DNA of 30,248 nt from a virus: positions 1-30,248 of the IMG/VR virus record IMGVR_UViG_3300032331_001341; one strand, written 5' to 3'. How positions within the stretch are numbered: position 1 is the first letter of the stretch; the number at the start of each line of letters is the position of its first letter. This document shows positions 7,454 through 15,101 of this stretch, piece by piece. The translations under genes were made by a program, and so were the position numbers. The notes under the pieces were generated by a model. The model was not told the origin of the DNA. It saw only the letters and a list, made by a program, of their open reading frames with translations, and made no database searches.

Positions 7454-7755
7454 TCGACTGGTTCGCTATCGCTGAATCTGCACTCAACCAGTCCCTAGGG
7501 ATCATGGGTGAGGAATTCCAGACCAGCGATGGCAGGACGTGGAAGGGCGTGATTAATGAGTCTGATACCTCCGAGGTGTTGGCGATGGGTGGCTTTGAAT
7601 CGCACGCGTCAATCGTCCTTTACGTGTCCAAGACGGGCTTTCCTGACCCGGTGAAAGGTGACTACGTAACGATCAAAGGCGTCCGTCGCCGGATCGTGAA
7701 GACGGCGGATCACCCAGTGTCGTGGTCGCTTTACTTGGAGGATATCAACCGATGA
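7450..7755 (+). CDS. head-tail connector-like protein
   Basis: This 101-residue protein starts with MIDWFAIAESALNQSLG, has a beta-rich middle (DGRTWKGVINESD, ASIVLYVSKTGF) and ends VTIKGVRRRIVKTADHP followed by SWSLYLEDINR. Size, fold pattern and position between capsid and tail completion genes fit a lambda gpFII-type joining protein. I infer this from context; sequence alone does not settle it. Both ends overlap neighbours as ATGA. Confidence 0.6.
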   Translation: MIDWFAIAESALNQSLGIMGEEFQTSDGRTWKGVINESDTSEVLAMGGFESHASIVLYVSKTGFPDPVKGDYVTIKGVRRRIVKTADHPVSWSLYLEDINR

Positions 7756-8135
7756 TCGACCTCGTGATGTGCGAGGCTATTCAGGCGACACTTCAGGCCG
7801 AGCTCGGCACCGGCGTGTACGTGGGGCTGCCACACGACAATGAGCGGATCACGTTCCCCTGCGTATTGCTCGACCTGCGCGGATCGTCGCTGCTGAAGTC
7901 GCCACTTTGGACGGGTCAACTCACCGCCGCAGTGGGGCACCAGGCCGATGATTCGACGGTGGAGGAGCACGCGGAACTTGTCGCGCAGGTGAGCACAATC
8001 CTGAACGACCTGACCATCACCAGTGACGCCGTGCAGCTTTACGGGATCGTCAGCAAGTCCTCGGATAACGTGAATCAGGAACGCCACTGGAATACCAATC
8101 TCGTCTACACAATGGGCTACGGCCCGAAACCATAA
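7752..8135 (+). CDS. tail completion/terminator protein (gpU-like, probable)
   Basis: This 127-residue protein starts with MIDLVMCEAIQATLQAELG, then VYVGLPHDNERITFPCVLLD and a long acidic helix (STVEEHAELVAQVSTIL), ending NTNLVYTMGYG. This is the usual shape of tail-terminator proteins that cap the tube and join it to the head. ATG 7752 overlaps the previous stop; the frame also opens upstream at 7722, inside the preceding gene. The next two genes are tube candidates, which supports the role. Confidence 0.62.
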   Translation: MIDLVMCEAIQATLQAELGTGVYVGLPHDNERITFPCVLLDLRGSSLLKSPLWTGQLTAAVGHQADDSTVEEHAELVAQVSTILNDLTITSDAVQLYGIVSKSSDNVNQERHWNTNLVYTMGYGPKP

Positions 8136-8141
8136 ACGCTT

Positions 8142-8447
8142 ATGCCAGCCACATTTGGAGTTACATCAGATTTCGGATCAACCGCACCGGCAGGATATAT
8201 GCAGTCTGCGGAAGAGACTGTGACCTGCGAAATTGCCACGATTAAAAATGAAATTGGCCGCGTGGTGGAAGCCCAGCAAAAGCCTCGGAGTCTGACTACT
8301 GTGACCATCAAGGGCAAAGGCACTGCAGGACTTACAGCCGTGACCAGTGGGTCGGACTTTAGTGGAATGACAATTGTTTCCTCCAAATACAGCGAGTCGA
8401 ACGACGACTTTGGAACCTCTGAAACCGTTGGAAATCTCTATCAATAA
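8142..8447 (+). CDS. tail-tube-like protein, paralogue A
   Basis: This 101-residue, beta-rich, Ser/Thr/Gly-rich protein sits where the tail tube gene is expected. It is a paralogue of the next gene: both begin TFG[VI]T, both have a V..E segment near residue 25, both carry KGKG (57-60 here, 50-53 there), and both end with a T.(I/V)S strand and a short loop. At 101 residues it is much smaller than lambda gpV (246). Start CGCTTATG, no Shine-Dalgarno. Alternatives are a tail spike collar or minor tail protein. Confidence 0.6.
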   Translation: MPATFGVTSDFGSTAPAGYMQSAEETVTCEIATIKNEIGRVVEAQQKPRSLTTVTIKGKGTAGLTAVTSGSDFSGMTIVSSKYSESNDDFGTSETVGNLYQ

Positions 8448-8450
8448 ACC

Positions 8451-8759
8451 ATGAGCACTTTCGGAATTACAAAGGTACAGGGCCAGCTAATTGAGTCCGT
8501 GGACGTGGAGCACAAGGGCGACACAAAACAGCTCATCAACTATCAGGGCGGGCACGAAGCCGCTCGGAATGTGGATGACTCGTTCACATTTTCGGTGAAG
8601 GGCAAAGGTGACCTTTCAGTAAACGTGGGTGCCATCTCAAGCGGCATTCCAACAGGCGTTTCCGGCGCAGCGTTCGTGACAAAAACGACGATCAGTCAGA
8701 CCAACGAGGACTGGCAGTCATTCACTTACGATGGGGTTGCTTATCCGCACGTGACCTAA
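8451..8759 (+). CDS. tail-tube-like protein, paralogue B
   Basis: This 102-residue protein shares the layout of its upstream neighbour: STFGITKVQG at the N-terminus, then SVDVEHKGDTKQLINYQGG, the strand TFSVKGKG, and the C-terminal part TKTTISQTNEDWQSFTYDG. The two genes are 3 bases apart. A tandem duplication that has diverged is the simplest origin. They could form a two-subunit tube, or one may be the tube and the other a tip or collar protein. Confidence 0.6.
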   Translation: MSTFGITKVQGQLIESVDVEHKGDTKQLINYQGGHEAARNVDDSFTFSVKGKGDLSVNVGAISSGIPTGVSGAAFVTKTTISQTNEDWQSFTYDGVAYPHVT

Positions 8760-8777
8760 TCTCAGACCTTTTGAAAT

Positions 8778-9224
8778 ATGTTAAAACCTGGGCAAAGAAT
8801 TGACTACGTGCGGGACGATCAGTCCCCAATGAAATCTCCTAACACGGACCTCATCAGCCACTGGCTTTCATGCGGTGGCGAACTCCTAAAAGAAGACCCG
8901 TATTCACAGACTGTTGAGCAGACTGACAACGGGCCTAAGACCGTCACGACGTGGCTTGTCAACGGGGACAAGTCCGTCACGTTCGGTGAAGAGTCCGTCA
9001 ACTTCGAGGAGTTTCGCCGCCGGTGGATGTCGAAGGACTGGTGCATGGCCAACGCCGATCATCACATAGCATATTTACGATCGGCGCGGGACAACGCAGT
9101 GGCGTTGAAAGCATGGATCAAGACCCAGAAACCCAGCGTTCTGATACGTCGCGGAAACCGCGTGGCAGTCATCCACCCAGATCTCCCAGAAGCCCGTAAA
9201 AATCAAATCCTCGCTGAATTATGA
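8778..9224 (+). CDS. hypothetical tail-region protein
   Basis: This 148-residue protein has charged N-terminal sequence, a central EESVNFEEFRRRWMSKDW, then YLRSARDNAVALKAWIKTQK and a basic IRRGNRVAVIHPDLPEARKN stretch near the C-terminus. I recognise no family. It starts TTGAAATATG without a Shine-Dalgarno and overlaps the G-like gene as ATGA, so it belongs to the tail assembly transcript. Confidence 0.7.
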   Translation: MLKPGQRIDYVRDDQSPMKSPNTDLISHWLSCGGELLKEDPYSQTVEQTDNGPKTVTTWLVNGDKSVTFGEESVNFEEFRRRWMSKDWCMANADHHIAYLRSARDNAVALKAWIKTQKPSVLIRRGNRVAVIHPDLPEARKNQILAEL

Positions 9225-9556
9225 TCCGAAAATCTGTTGCTCATCTCAACCTTTACGACTGGACGTTTGTCACGTGGGAGGCCATGTCCGAACTCGGTAT
9301 TCTGGAGCAGAGTCCAGCACGTCAAGCTGTTGCTGCTGCATGGATGCAGTCGCTGGAACCGGAAGAACTTGAAATTCTGGTGGAGAAGAAGGTTGCCAGC
9401 AAAGAGATTGATGCCTTCCGTCGCACGTTCCCGTTGACATCGCTGAACGAGACAATCGCGTGGTTCAACGGGCAGTCGAAGCAGATCATGGACTCGCAGG
9501 TGGACGTGGTGCCGCGACCGAACTCTGGGGACTCTGGTGCGCCGGGAAACTCCTAG
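9221..9556 (+). CDS. tail assembly chaperone, G-like
   Basis: This 111-residue helical protein sits just before the tail component and tape measure genes, the position of lambda G. It starts MIRKSVAHLNLYDWTF and has acidic helices (SLEPEELEILVEKKVASKEI). Its frame ends at TAG 9554-9556, only four bases after the slippery heptamer GGGAAAC, exactly as expected for G in a G/GT pair. G and GT proteins coat the tape measure during tail assembly. Confidence 0.85.
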   Translation: MIRKSVAHLNLYDWTFVTWEAMSELGILEQSPARQAVAAAWMQSLEPEELEILVEKKVASKEIDAFRRTFPLTSLNETIAWFNGQSKQIMDSQVDVVPRPNSGDSGAPGNS

Positions 9557-9786
9557 CGCCAGCGTTCGGGGATCACTTGATCTTCACGCTGGCAAAATCA
9601 ACAGGCTGGTCCGATGAATACCTCCGTCACCGCATTTCGTTCGCTCGCCTTCTCAAACTTTACCACTGCGCTTTGTATGCAGAGGGAGCGTGGACAGTTC
9701 CACGTGGAATCCCAAAGAACCAACAGTTTGAACAACTCCAGGCATTTGCATCGACGTTGACACAGGAGGACGAAGACGATGAGTGA
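9221..9786 (+). CDS. tail assembly chaperone GT fusion made by -1 frameshift
   Basis: The zero frame is read to AAC 9548-9550. A -1 slip then continues from 9550 to TGA 9784-9786, giving 110 plus 78 residues (188). The T part begins LLAPAFGDHLIFTLAKSTGW and ends in the very acidic TQEDEDDE. The T frame has no good start of its own: an ATG at 9460 lies inside G without a ribosome site. Fusion is therefore the natural reading. In lambda a few percent of ribosomes make GT, and its T domain contacts the tail tube subunit. The frame ends 8 bases inside the next gene. Confidence 0.85.
9544..9593 (+). promoter_or_regulatory. programmed -1 ribosomal frameshift element
   Basis: The slippery heptamer G GGA AAC (9544-9550) is in the correct zero-frame phase (CCG GGA AAC). 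After a 7-base spacer comes an 8-bp perfect stem, GCCAGCGT 9558-9565 with ACGCTGGC 9586-9593. Inside it a 2-base bulge and a second stem (9568-9574 with 9579-9585, two G-U pairs) close an ACTT loop. Lambda uses G GGA AAG at the same place. Confidence 0.88.
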
Positions 9787-10486
9787 AGTATATATTGATT
9801 TCATGCGGGCAAACTCCAATTTCACTCGGGCGTTTGACAAGCTCATGGAGTCGTCAAAATCCTCCGTAGAGGAAATGTGGCAGCAACAACTGCGCGGAAT
9901 CGTGCGTAATTTCTTTGCAGTCACCCCGCCGATGGGGGGGAAGAAAGCCTCGGTGAAGCTACCTGCACCTGGCAAACAATCGCGCGGGATCGTAATTGCC
10001 TTTGGCGAAGGAAAACAAGCTGGCTCAAAAGCCATTGAAAGGGATCTTGCGCGTGCATTTAACGTGACTGCAGGCACAAAAGCTCAGGCTGATCTACTCG
10101 CATGGTATCTCTCAAAGCGGAACAAGAAAAAACACTTTCAGGGATTCAAACGCAATGCCAGCGCACCCGACGTTCAACGAGTTCGTCGATGGTTGTTGGA
10201 CAATCAAGGGCTGACAGCGGCGGGATGGATGGAGGCCGTGCAAAAACTAGGCGTCACTGGCATTCCTGCGTGGATTAGACGGCATGCAGGAAAAATAGCG
10301 TCAAAATGCAGTGTCAATGTGACAAGGGACGGGCAGTACGCATTTCAGGCCACGAATGCGACAAACCATTCAGATTCTGGTAATATCGAACGCGAATTGA
10401 TCACCGCAATCAGCATGCAGACAAACAGCATCGAACGGTGGCTTAAAGCTGATGCAGAACGACTCTTAAAGGAGGCACTCCGATGA
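9779..10486 (+). CDS. tail component protein (unassigned)
   Basis: This 235-residue basic protein lies between the chaperone and tape measure genes. It starts MSEVYIDFMRANSNFTRAF, has a Lys-rich middle (KRNKKKHFQGFKR), then GLTAAGWMEAVQKLG and ends with an amphipathic helix (ERWLKADAERLLKEALR). Its size and closing helices resemble minor tail proteins, but the position would be unusual for a gpZ-type protein. It overlaps both neighbours by a few bases. Confidence 0.6.
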   Translation: MSEVYIDFMRANSNFTRAFDKLMESSKSSVEEMWQQQLRGIVRNFFAVTPPMGGKKASVKLPAPGKQSRGIVIAFGEGKQAGSKAIERDLARAFNVTAGTKAQADLLAWYLSKRNKKKHFQGFKRNASAPDVQRVRRWLLDNQGLTAAGWMEAVQKLGVTGIPAWIRRHAGKIASKCSVNVTRDGQYAFQATNATNHSDSGNIERELITAISMQTNSIERWLKADAERLLKEALR

Positions 10487-11643
10487 TTACCGCAGCACTC
10501 GGGCTCGACGTTTCAAATTTCAAAAAGGGCGTACAGGATGCCAAGAGCACACTGAATAATTTTGCAGCGCAGGCTACCGCATTTGGTGGACCGCTTGGAA
10601 ATCTATTTGGAAACATCAGCCAGGGCTTTTCGCTTATCAGCAAAGCCGCCACATCGAGCACCGGTGCTGCGTTGATGGGGATCGGTGCTGCTGCTGCTGC
10701 TACTGGCGTGGCGTGGAATGGGATGATGAATTCCATCCAGAACATCAAGGAACTCAAAATTGCAGCTGAGCAGTCTGGTATTACGACTCGCGAGTTTTTA
10801 GTTCTGAAATCTGTGCTTGGTAGCGTTGGAATTGAGGCAGAAACAATTCCAAACATTATGTCGGCGCTGGCGGCAAAGATCAGCGATGCAGGCAACGCTA
10901 GCTCTCCCGCTGCTGCTGCGCTGGCACGTCTTGGACTTAATGCGCGCGACCTTGGGTCGATGAGTGGCGTGCAGCAACTCCGCGTAATTTCTCAGGCGTT
11001 GCGTGGGGTCCAAAACGATACTGAGCGTCTGGCGTTGGCGCGTGAGATTCTAGGCAAAAAAGGCGCAATGATGCTGCCAGGGTTGACGGACTCGAAGTTT
11101 GGCAAAGCGGAACTACGAACTGGTGACATGGCTGCCTTGATTGAACAGTATGGGAGCGTTTTTCTTGCGTTTGATTCGACAGTCAAAAGCTTAAAAGTAT
11201 CACTTGATCCTTTCTTTGCAGGCATGGCGACGCAGATTATTCCTGCGTTAAATGCGGTGGTCACTGGATTGTCAAATGCATCAGGGTTGATGATTGATGC
11301 AGGAAAAGTAGTTGGAGAAACGGTTCGAAATATTGCTCTTGGCCCAATATTGAGCCCAATTTTTCAATTATTGGGGCTTAAAGAACTTCAAAAATTTCCA
11401 ACACTTCCTGAAACTCAAGTAACAGCAGAAATGTCAGCGTTTCAGGAATCAAAAGCCAAGCCAGCCGTTTCATCCCTTGCCGCGGTGGGTGGCGCATACG
11501 GCGGGCCCGGCACAGTCGTGGTTGATGCTCAGCGCGAAAACAATCGCCTGACGATGGTGACCAACAGTCTCTTACAGCAAATCCTCAACAACGCCACTGG
11601 CAAGGAGCGATCCTTGAATGACAGTGGCATGGTCCTCGGCTAA
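10483..11643 (+). CDS. tape measure protein
   Basis: This 386-residue protein has the composition of a tape measure: Ala/Gly/Leu-rich helices, a hydrophobic segment around residues 55-85 (ALMGIGAAAAATGVAWNGMM), then a domain common near the N-terminus of many tape measures (EQSGITTREFLVLKSVLG, ALAAKISDAG, ALARLGLNARDL, LREILG-like AREILGKKG). It sets tail length; at about 0.15 nm per residue this gives a tail near 58 nm, which is short for a siphovirus. It follows the frameshifted chaperones as the family rule requires. Start ATGA overlaps the preceding stop. Confidence 0.88.
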   Translation: MITAALGLDVSNFKKGVQDAKSTLNNFAAQATAFGGPLGNLFGNISQGFSLISKAATSSTGAALMGIGAAAAATGVAWNGMMNSIQNIKELKIAAEQSGITTREFLVLKSVLGSVGIEAETIPNIMSALAAKISDAGNASSPAAAALARLGLNARDLGSMSGVQQLRVISQALRGVQNDTERLALAREILGKKGAMMLPGLTDSKFGKAELRTGDMAALIEQYGSVFLAFDSTVKSLKVSLDPFFAGMATQIIPALNAVVTGLSNASGLMIDAGKVVGETVRNIALGPILSPIFQLLGLKELQKFPTLPETQVTAEMSAFQESKAKPAVSSLAAVGGAYGGPGTVVVDAQRENNRLTMVTNSLLQQILNNATGKERSLNDSGMVLG

Positions 11644-11645
11644 TT

Positions 11646-12257
11646 ATGGCAACTCAGACTCAAATCGAAGTCGCCCGCGACCTTAACGGGCTTCAAACAC
11701 GGACTACCACCAAACAGGCGTTTGCTTGGGAAGATCCATCAGATGATGCACGCAGCTATAAGGTGACGCAAGGCGATGGCGTTGTGACGATCGTGGAGGA
11801 GTTTTACGACACGAATGGAAATCCAATTTACAACGGGGATATTTCGCTGACGACCGAACCGTTGGAAAGTCACGCAGGCGCGTCAGGACTTTCGACCAAA
11901 CAGCGGGATGATTGGGCTCGGTGGAAAGCCAATCCAAACGACCCATCGCTGAATGGCTGGAATCCTGCAAATGATGGTAGTGGTGGGATTCAGTTTTTGT
12001 ACCTAAATTTCATCAAGGGCATCACCACGTATTTTGCTCCCCGTGCAGTCATTAAGCATGTGACAATTGAAGATGATGCTCCCGACCTTGTTGCGATTGG
12101 TCTAATCTCAGCAACTGGTTACCCCGGTGATTCTGGTGACAGAAATTTCATCATGGCGGGAATTTCATTTCAGCAAGAGGGTACAAAATGGCGTGTAACT
12201 ACTGAATACCTTGGCAGTCAAGTTGGATCAGTCTGGGACCCGCAAATTTACACCTAA
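11646..12257 (+). CDS. tail-tip region protein (hypothetical)
   Basis: This 203-residue, beta-rich protein has many aromatic and Asp/Gly residues (KVTQGDGVVTIVEEFYDTNG, WNPANDGSGGIQFLYLNF, GYPGDSGDRNFIMAGISF). There is no recognised motif. It lies directly after the tape measure, where distal tail or baseplate proteins are encoded. Start TAATTATG, no Shine-Dalgarno. Its TAA shares bases with the next ATG (TAATG). Confidence 0.7.
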   Translation: MATQTQIEVARDLNGLQTRTTTKQAFAWEDPSDDARSYKVTQGDGVVTIVEEFYDTNGNPIYNGDISLTTEPLESHAGASGLSTKQRDDWARWKANPNDPSLNGWNPANDGSGGIQFLYLNFIKGITTYFAPRAVIKHVTIEDDAPDLVAIGLISATGYPGDSGDRNFIMAGISFQQEGTKWRVTTEYLGSQVGSVWDPQIYT

Positions 12258-13636
12258 TGGACCTACCTTTTTTCAAGCGCGGGATGGAGCTCCTAGCGTC
12301 TCAACTCAACCGACTCTCCGACAACGTCCGCTCCAGCACAATTACCTCCGTGATCGGAGGTCGGTTTTCTCGCACTCCAGGCGGAACAACATTGATCATC
12401 GACGCAGGCAATCGGACGGCATCGGCAGGTGACGCAGGTACTTGCTACTATTCGGTGTCCGATGCGACTATAGTTGAGGGGACTCCTATTATCGAAGTTT
12501 CCCGCGAACTCTTGCCAATCCAAGCTGGTGAGAGTGGTGATCCGTACCGCTACCCGTATGGGATGACGGAAGTCGATGCGTTCAAAATCACGATTGATTC
12601 TACCTTTGAAAATTGGGCAGGGTTGTACCTCAAACTGGAATTTAACGAGGACGGACTTTTTCGCCAATACCCTCAGGCAGCGCGCTTTAGGCTGAGTGAT
12701 CGGCCTCTAATTAGCGGCGATCAAAACCAGTTTATTCTTTGCTCGGAAATCTCACTGTCGGTTAACGAGCAAGGCAAAAAGTACATCAGCAACATCAACA
12801 ATTTGTGCCCGTTGATTGCTGGCATGCCATTGGGGTCGTGCCATTTTGGGATTGAGGATTCAGGCGATGAATATCCTGATCCGAATACCGTGATGGTGGA
12901 GGTGCGCGTTGGAAAACTCAATGGGATTACGCCGATGGGGATGACCTTTGGCAAACTTGGCACTGATCGGTTTTTGATCGACCTGCCAGCTACTGAAGGC
13001 GAGTGGTTTGCGATTTATCTGGTGGCTGCACTAGACAATACGGGAAACATCAGTTCAGCCGCAAATGCGCTTCAATTTGTCGCATATAACGACTACCAAA
13101 AAAACACGACAAACTACTCATTTATCCTGGCTGCCGAAGTCACCTGCTCTTACGACGGCAACGGAAACCGCTACGCATCAGCGGTTAGGTCTTACTGTGT
13201 GCCACAGTTTTGGAACACGATAGGCCAGGCGCAGTGTCCCTTTTTGGTGTATGACAGCTCGAAAATGGTTGGCCAAGCTAAGGTTAATCAAGTCTCTGTC
13301 AGCCGAGGACTAGTCGATGGCATGTGGCCAAATGGCATGGGGCCAGATCCTACACTTGATCCTGTGACGCTGTCAGTGACGCAAAACTGTTATGTGACGC
13401 TCAAAATGAAGTATTCAACGGAAACGTATGAGCTTCTTGCTCCTTCTGGAACGCCTCCAGATAACGAAAACCTAGTTTTTGAGGCGCATACTACAATTCC
13501 CGAACCCACTGTGGACACAGCGCATCAACTGATTGCAGTTGTTGGATTTGATGCTGAAAAGCAAAAAATCACAGACATTTACAATCAATGCATTCAGCCA
13601 ACTGCAAACCCATGTATGTTGCTGATGCCTTCGTGA
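12257..13636 (+). CDS. tail-tip protein with three internal repeats
   Basis: This 459-residue beta-rich protein contains a repeated module. FILCSEISLSV to NNLC (Phe159 to Cys184) and FILAAEVTCSY to RSYC (Phe289 to Cys314) have identical spacing. A shorter diverged copy, LIAVVGFDAE to YNQC, runs from Leu425 to Cys445. A second repeated element (NGITPMGMTFG, GMWPNGMGPDP) precedes a strand-rich part. Probable role is a tail-tip or baseplate structural protein; I cannot name the family. Nine or more cysteines is unusual for a tail protein. Confidence 0.7.
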   Translation: MDLPFFKRGMELLASQLNRLSDNVRSSTITSVIGGRFSRTPGGTTLIIDAGNRTASAGDAGTCYYSVSDATIVEGTPIIEVSRELLPIQAGESGDPYRYPYGMTEVDAFKITIDSTFENWAGLYLKLEFNEDGLFRQYPQAARFRLSDRPLISGDQNQFILCSEISLSVNEQGKKYISNINNLCPLIAGMPLGSCHFGIEDSGDEYPDPNTVMVEVRVGKLNGITPMGMTFGKLGTDRFLIDLPATEGEWFAIYLVAALDNTGNISSAANALQFVAYNDYQKNTTNYSFILAAEVTCSYDGNGNRYASAVRSYCVPQFWNTIGQAQCPFLVYDSSKMVGQAKVNQVSVSRGLVDGMWPNGMGPDPTLDPVTLSVTQNCYVTLKMKYSTETYELLAPSGTPPDNENLVFEAHTTIPEPTVDTAHQLIAVVGFDAEKQKITDIYNQCIQPTANPCMLLMPS

Positions 13637-13637
13637 A

Positions 13638-14285
13638 ATGGTAAAGATCTGCGAGTTACGGGTTCCGTCCAGCGTAAGGATGACTTATTCTGATGGCACG
13701 GAGTATGGAAATTATAGCAAAACTTTTTCCAATTTTTACGACTTTAGTTTGCTAGAAAAAAAATGCTCACTGTACAGATTTTCAAGAACCACTCAACTGA
13801 TTGCAAATCAAGACTCATGGTGCCTGTATGAGGGTGGCGCAAACGGCCGCATCTTTGGATATTTGCCAACAGATGACAGGGATCCTGACACGGGTGAAGG
13901 GAAAATGTTTTTTTGTACTGGCAATGGAATAGACCCAGCAATCCAATATGCAAATGCAATCCCATGCCTGATTGGGGATCCAGAGCAATTGACGCTTGTG
14001 GAAAATACAAATCAAGGACAATCATTTTTTCCAATTGGATGCGCTTCTTTAAGTCCGATAAATTCTTGCGTGTTTGGACCTCGTGCAAATCGTGGGGCAT
14101 TTCCTTCAGGACAAACTAAATCAGGAAAAAATGGCCAAGGTTTTGGGATCTTGGTAGAAACAAATACAGAAGCGACAGTGGTTTCGTATGGCAGTTTCAT
14201 GCCTTACAACGGACAGACGTTTCCTGTCAATTTTTCGTTTGGCGGCACTGGAACAGGCACATACACAATCGAGATCGAGGCATGA
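13638..14285 (+). CDS. hypothetical tail-region protein
   Basis: This 215-residue, Gly/Ser/Asn-rich beta protein has several cysteines (LEKKCSLY, MFFCTGNG, SPINSCVFGPR) and a C-terminal strand-rich part FGGTGTGTYTIEIEA. It is AT-richer at the codon level than neighbouring fibre genes (many AAA, TTT, GGA), suggesting a separate origin. No family recognised. It starts 1 base after the preceding stop and overlaps the next gene as ATGA. Confidence 0.68.
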   Translation: MVKICELRVPSSVRMTYSDGTEYGNYSKTFSNFYDFSLLEKKCSLYRFSRTTQLIANQDSWCLYEGGANGRIFGYLPTDDRDPDTGEGKMFFCTGNGIDPAIQYANAIPCLIGDPEQLTLVENTNQGQSFFPIGCASLSPINSCVFGPRANRGAFPSGQTKSGKNGQGFGILVETNTEATVVSYGSFMPYNGQTFPVNFSFGGTGTGTYTIEIEA

Positions 14286-14506
14286 ACAAACAACCCCGAT
14301 GGCTTGTTGATCAACGTATTGTCGCTTGTCGCTCCTGTGTTGACAAGGCGACCTGCACAGCTCAGTATCTCATGCTTACGGACGACCCGCCATGCCCGCG
14401 CGGGATTCTCAAGCCCAAGGCCGACGCCATTGCCGAGCGTGCGTGGCCCTCTGGCGCTCCTGAACCCTCTGACTGCTGTGGTTCGGCTTTACAGTATCGC
14501 CAATAG
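14282..14506 (+). CDS. small cysteine-rich protein
   Basis: This 74-residue protein has cysteines at 16, 19, 25, 38, 65 and 66, giving C-x2-C-x5-C-x12-C followed by CC. The spacing suggests a metal site (zinc or iron-sulfur) rather than random cysteines. Short Cys-rich proteins also occur near tail-tip genes of some siphoviruses; lambda gpL carries an Fe-S cluster there, though in a larger protein. Role inferred only. Confidence 0.68.
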   Translation: MNKQPRWLVDQRIVACRSCVDKATCTAQYLMLTDDPPCPRGILKPKADAIAERAWPSGAPEPSDCCGSALQYRQ

Positions 14507-14508
14507 TA

Positions 14509-14832
14509 ATGAGCGCGCCCGCCACCACCTCTGACACGATCGTTCGCGGGGCGGACTACGCCGTGGCGTTTCAGATTCGCGAATTTGGGCCGTACTCACC
14601 CGTCTCTGACCTGACAGACTGGCAGTGGACTGGGGTGCTGCGAAACGCCGCTGGCGCGTCCATCGCAGACCTCACCGTGACCAGTCCTACCGCTGAGATC
14701 GTCTCATTCGGACTGACGTACACCCAGACAGCATCACTCACCGCACAGATGGGTGCGACGCTCATTATCAACGCTGTCCGTCCCGATGGCTGGCACATGC
14801 AGTTAATCCGCTCAAGAATCTCCGTTATATGA
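14509..14832 (+). CDS. beta-sandwich protein resembling BppU N-terminal domains
   Basis: This 107-residue protein starts with TIVRGADYAVAFQIREFGPY, followed by VSDLTDWQWTGVLRNAAG and ASIADLTV, and ends with GWHMQLIRSRISVI. The order 'applied force, DLT, W.G.lR.a.G' is typical of small Ig-like or BppU-type domains that attach receptor-binding proteins to the baseplate. It is followed immediately by collagen-like and fibre genes, so an adaptor role is plausible. Confidence 0.62.
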   Translation: MSAPATTSDTIVRGADYAVAFQIREFGPYSPVSDLTDWQWTGVLRNAAGASIADLTVTSPTAEIVSFGLTYTQTASLTAQMGATLIINAVRPDGWHMQLIRSRISVI

Positions 14833-15098
14833 GTTGTGACCCACTAATCATCGAGCTCTACACGGGCGTGCCAGGCGCACCAGGAGCACAGGGCGCACAG
14901 GGACCGCAAGGGCCGGCAGGGCCAGCGGGTACAGTCACGGACATCACCGGAGACATCACGGTGGACGAGGAAAACGTCGGGACTGTAGTGGGCATCCAGT
15001 CCGTTCCCGTCGCAACCGATACGCCGACTGCCAATCAGATTTTCGCCTTCGACGGCACCAACTATAAACCCACAACCTTCACCGCAGGAACCTATTAA
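14829..15098 (+). CDS. short collagen-like fibre protein
   Basis: This 89-residue protein has eight Gly-X-Y triplets at residues 13-36 (GVPGAPGAQGAQGPQGPA begins the run), which should form a trimeric collagen helix. A small C-terminal domain follows (DITGDITVDEENVGTV, TPTANQIFAFDGTNYKP). It ends TFTAGTY, and the next fibre ends ASAGTY, so the two share a tail signature. Probably a linker or short fibre between baseplate and adhesins. Confidence 0.78.
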   Translation: MSCDPLIIELYTGVPGAPGAQGAQGPQGPAGPAGTVTDITGDITVDEENVGTVVGIQSVPVATDTPTANQIFAFDGTNYKPTTFTAGTY

Positions 15099-15101
15099 GC
15101 C

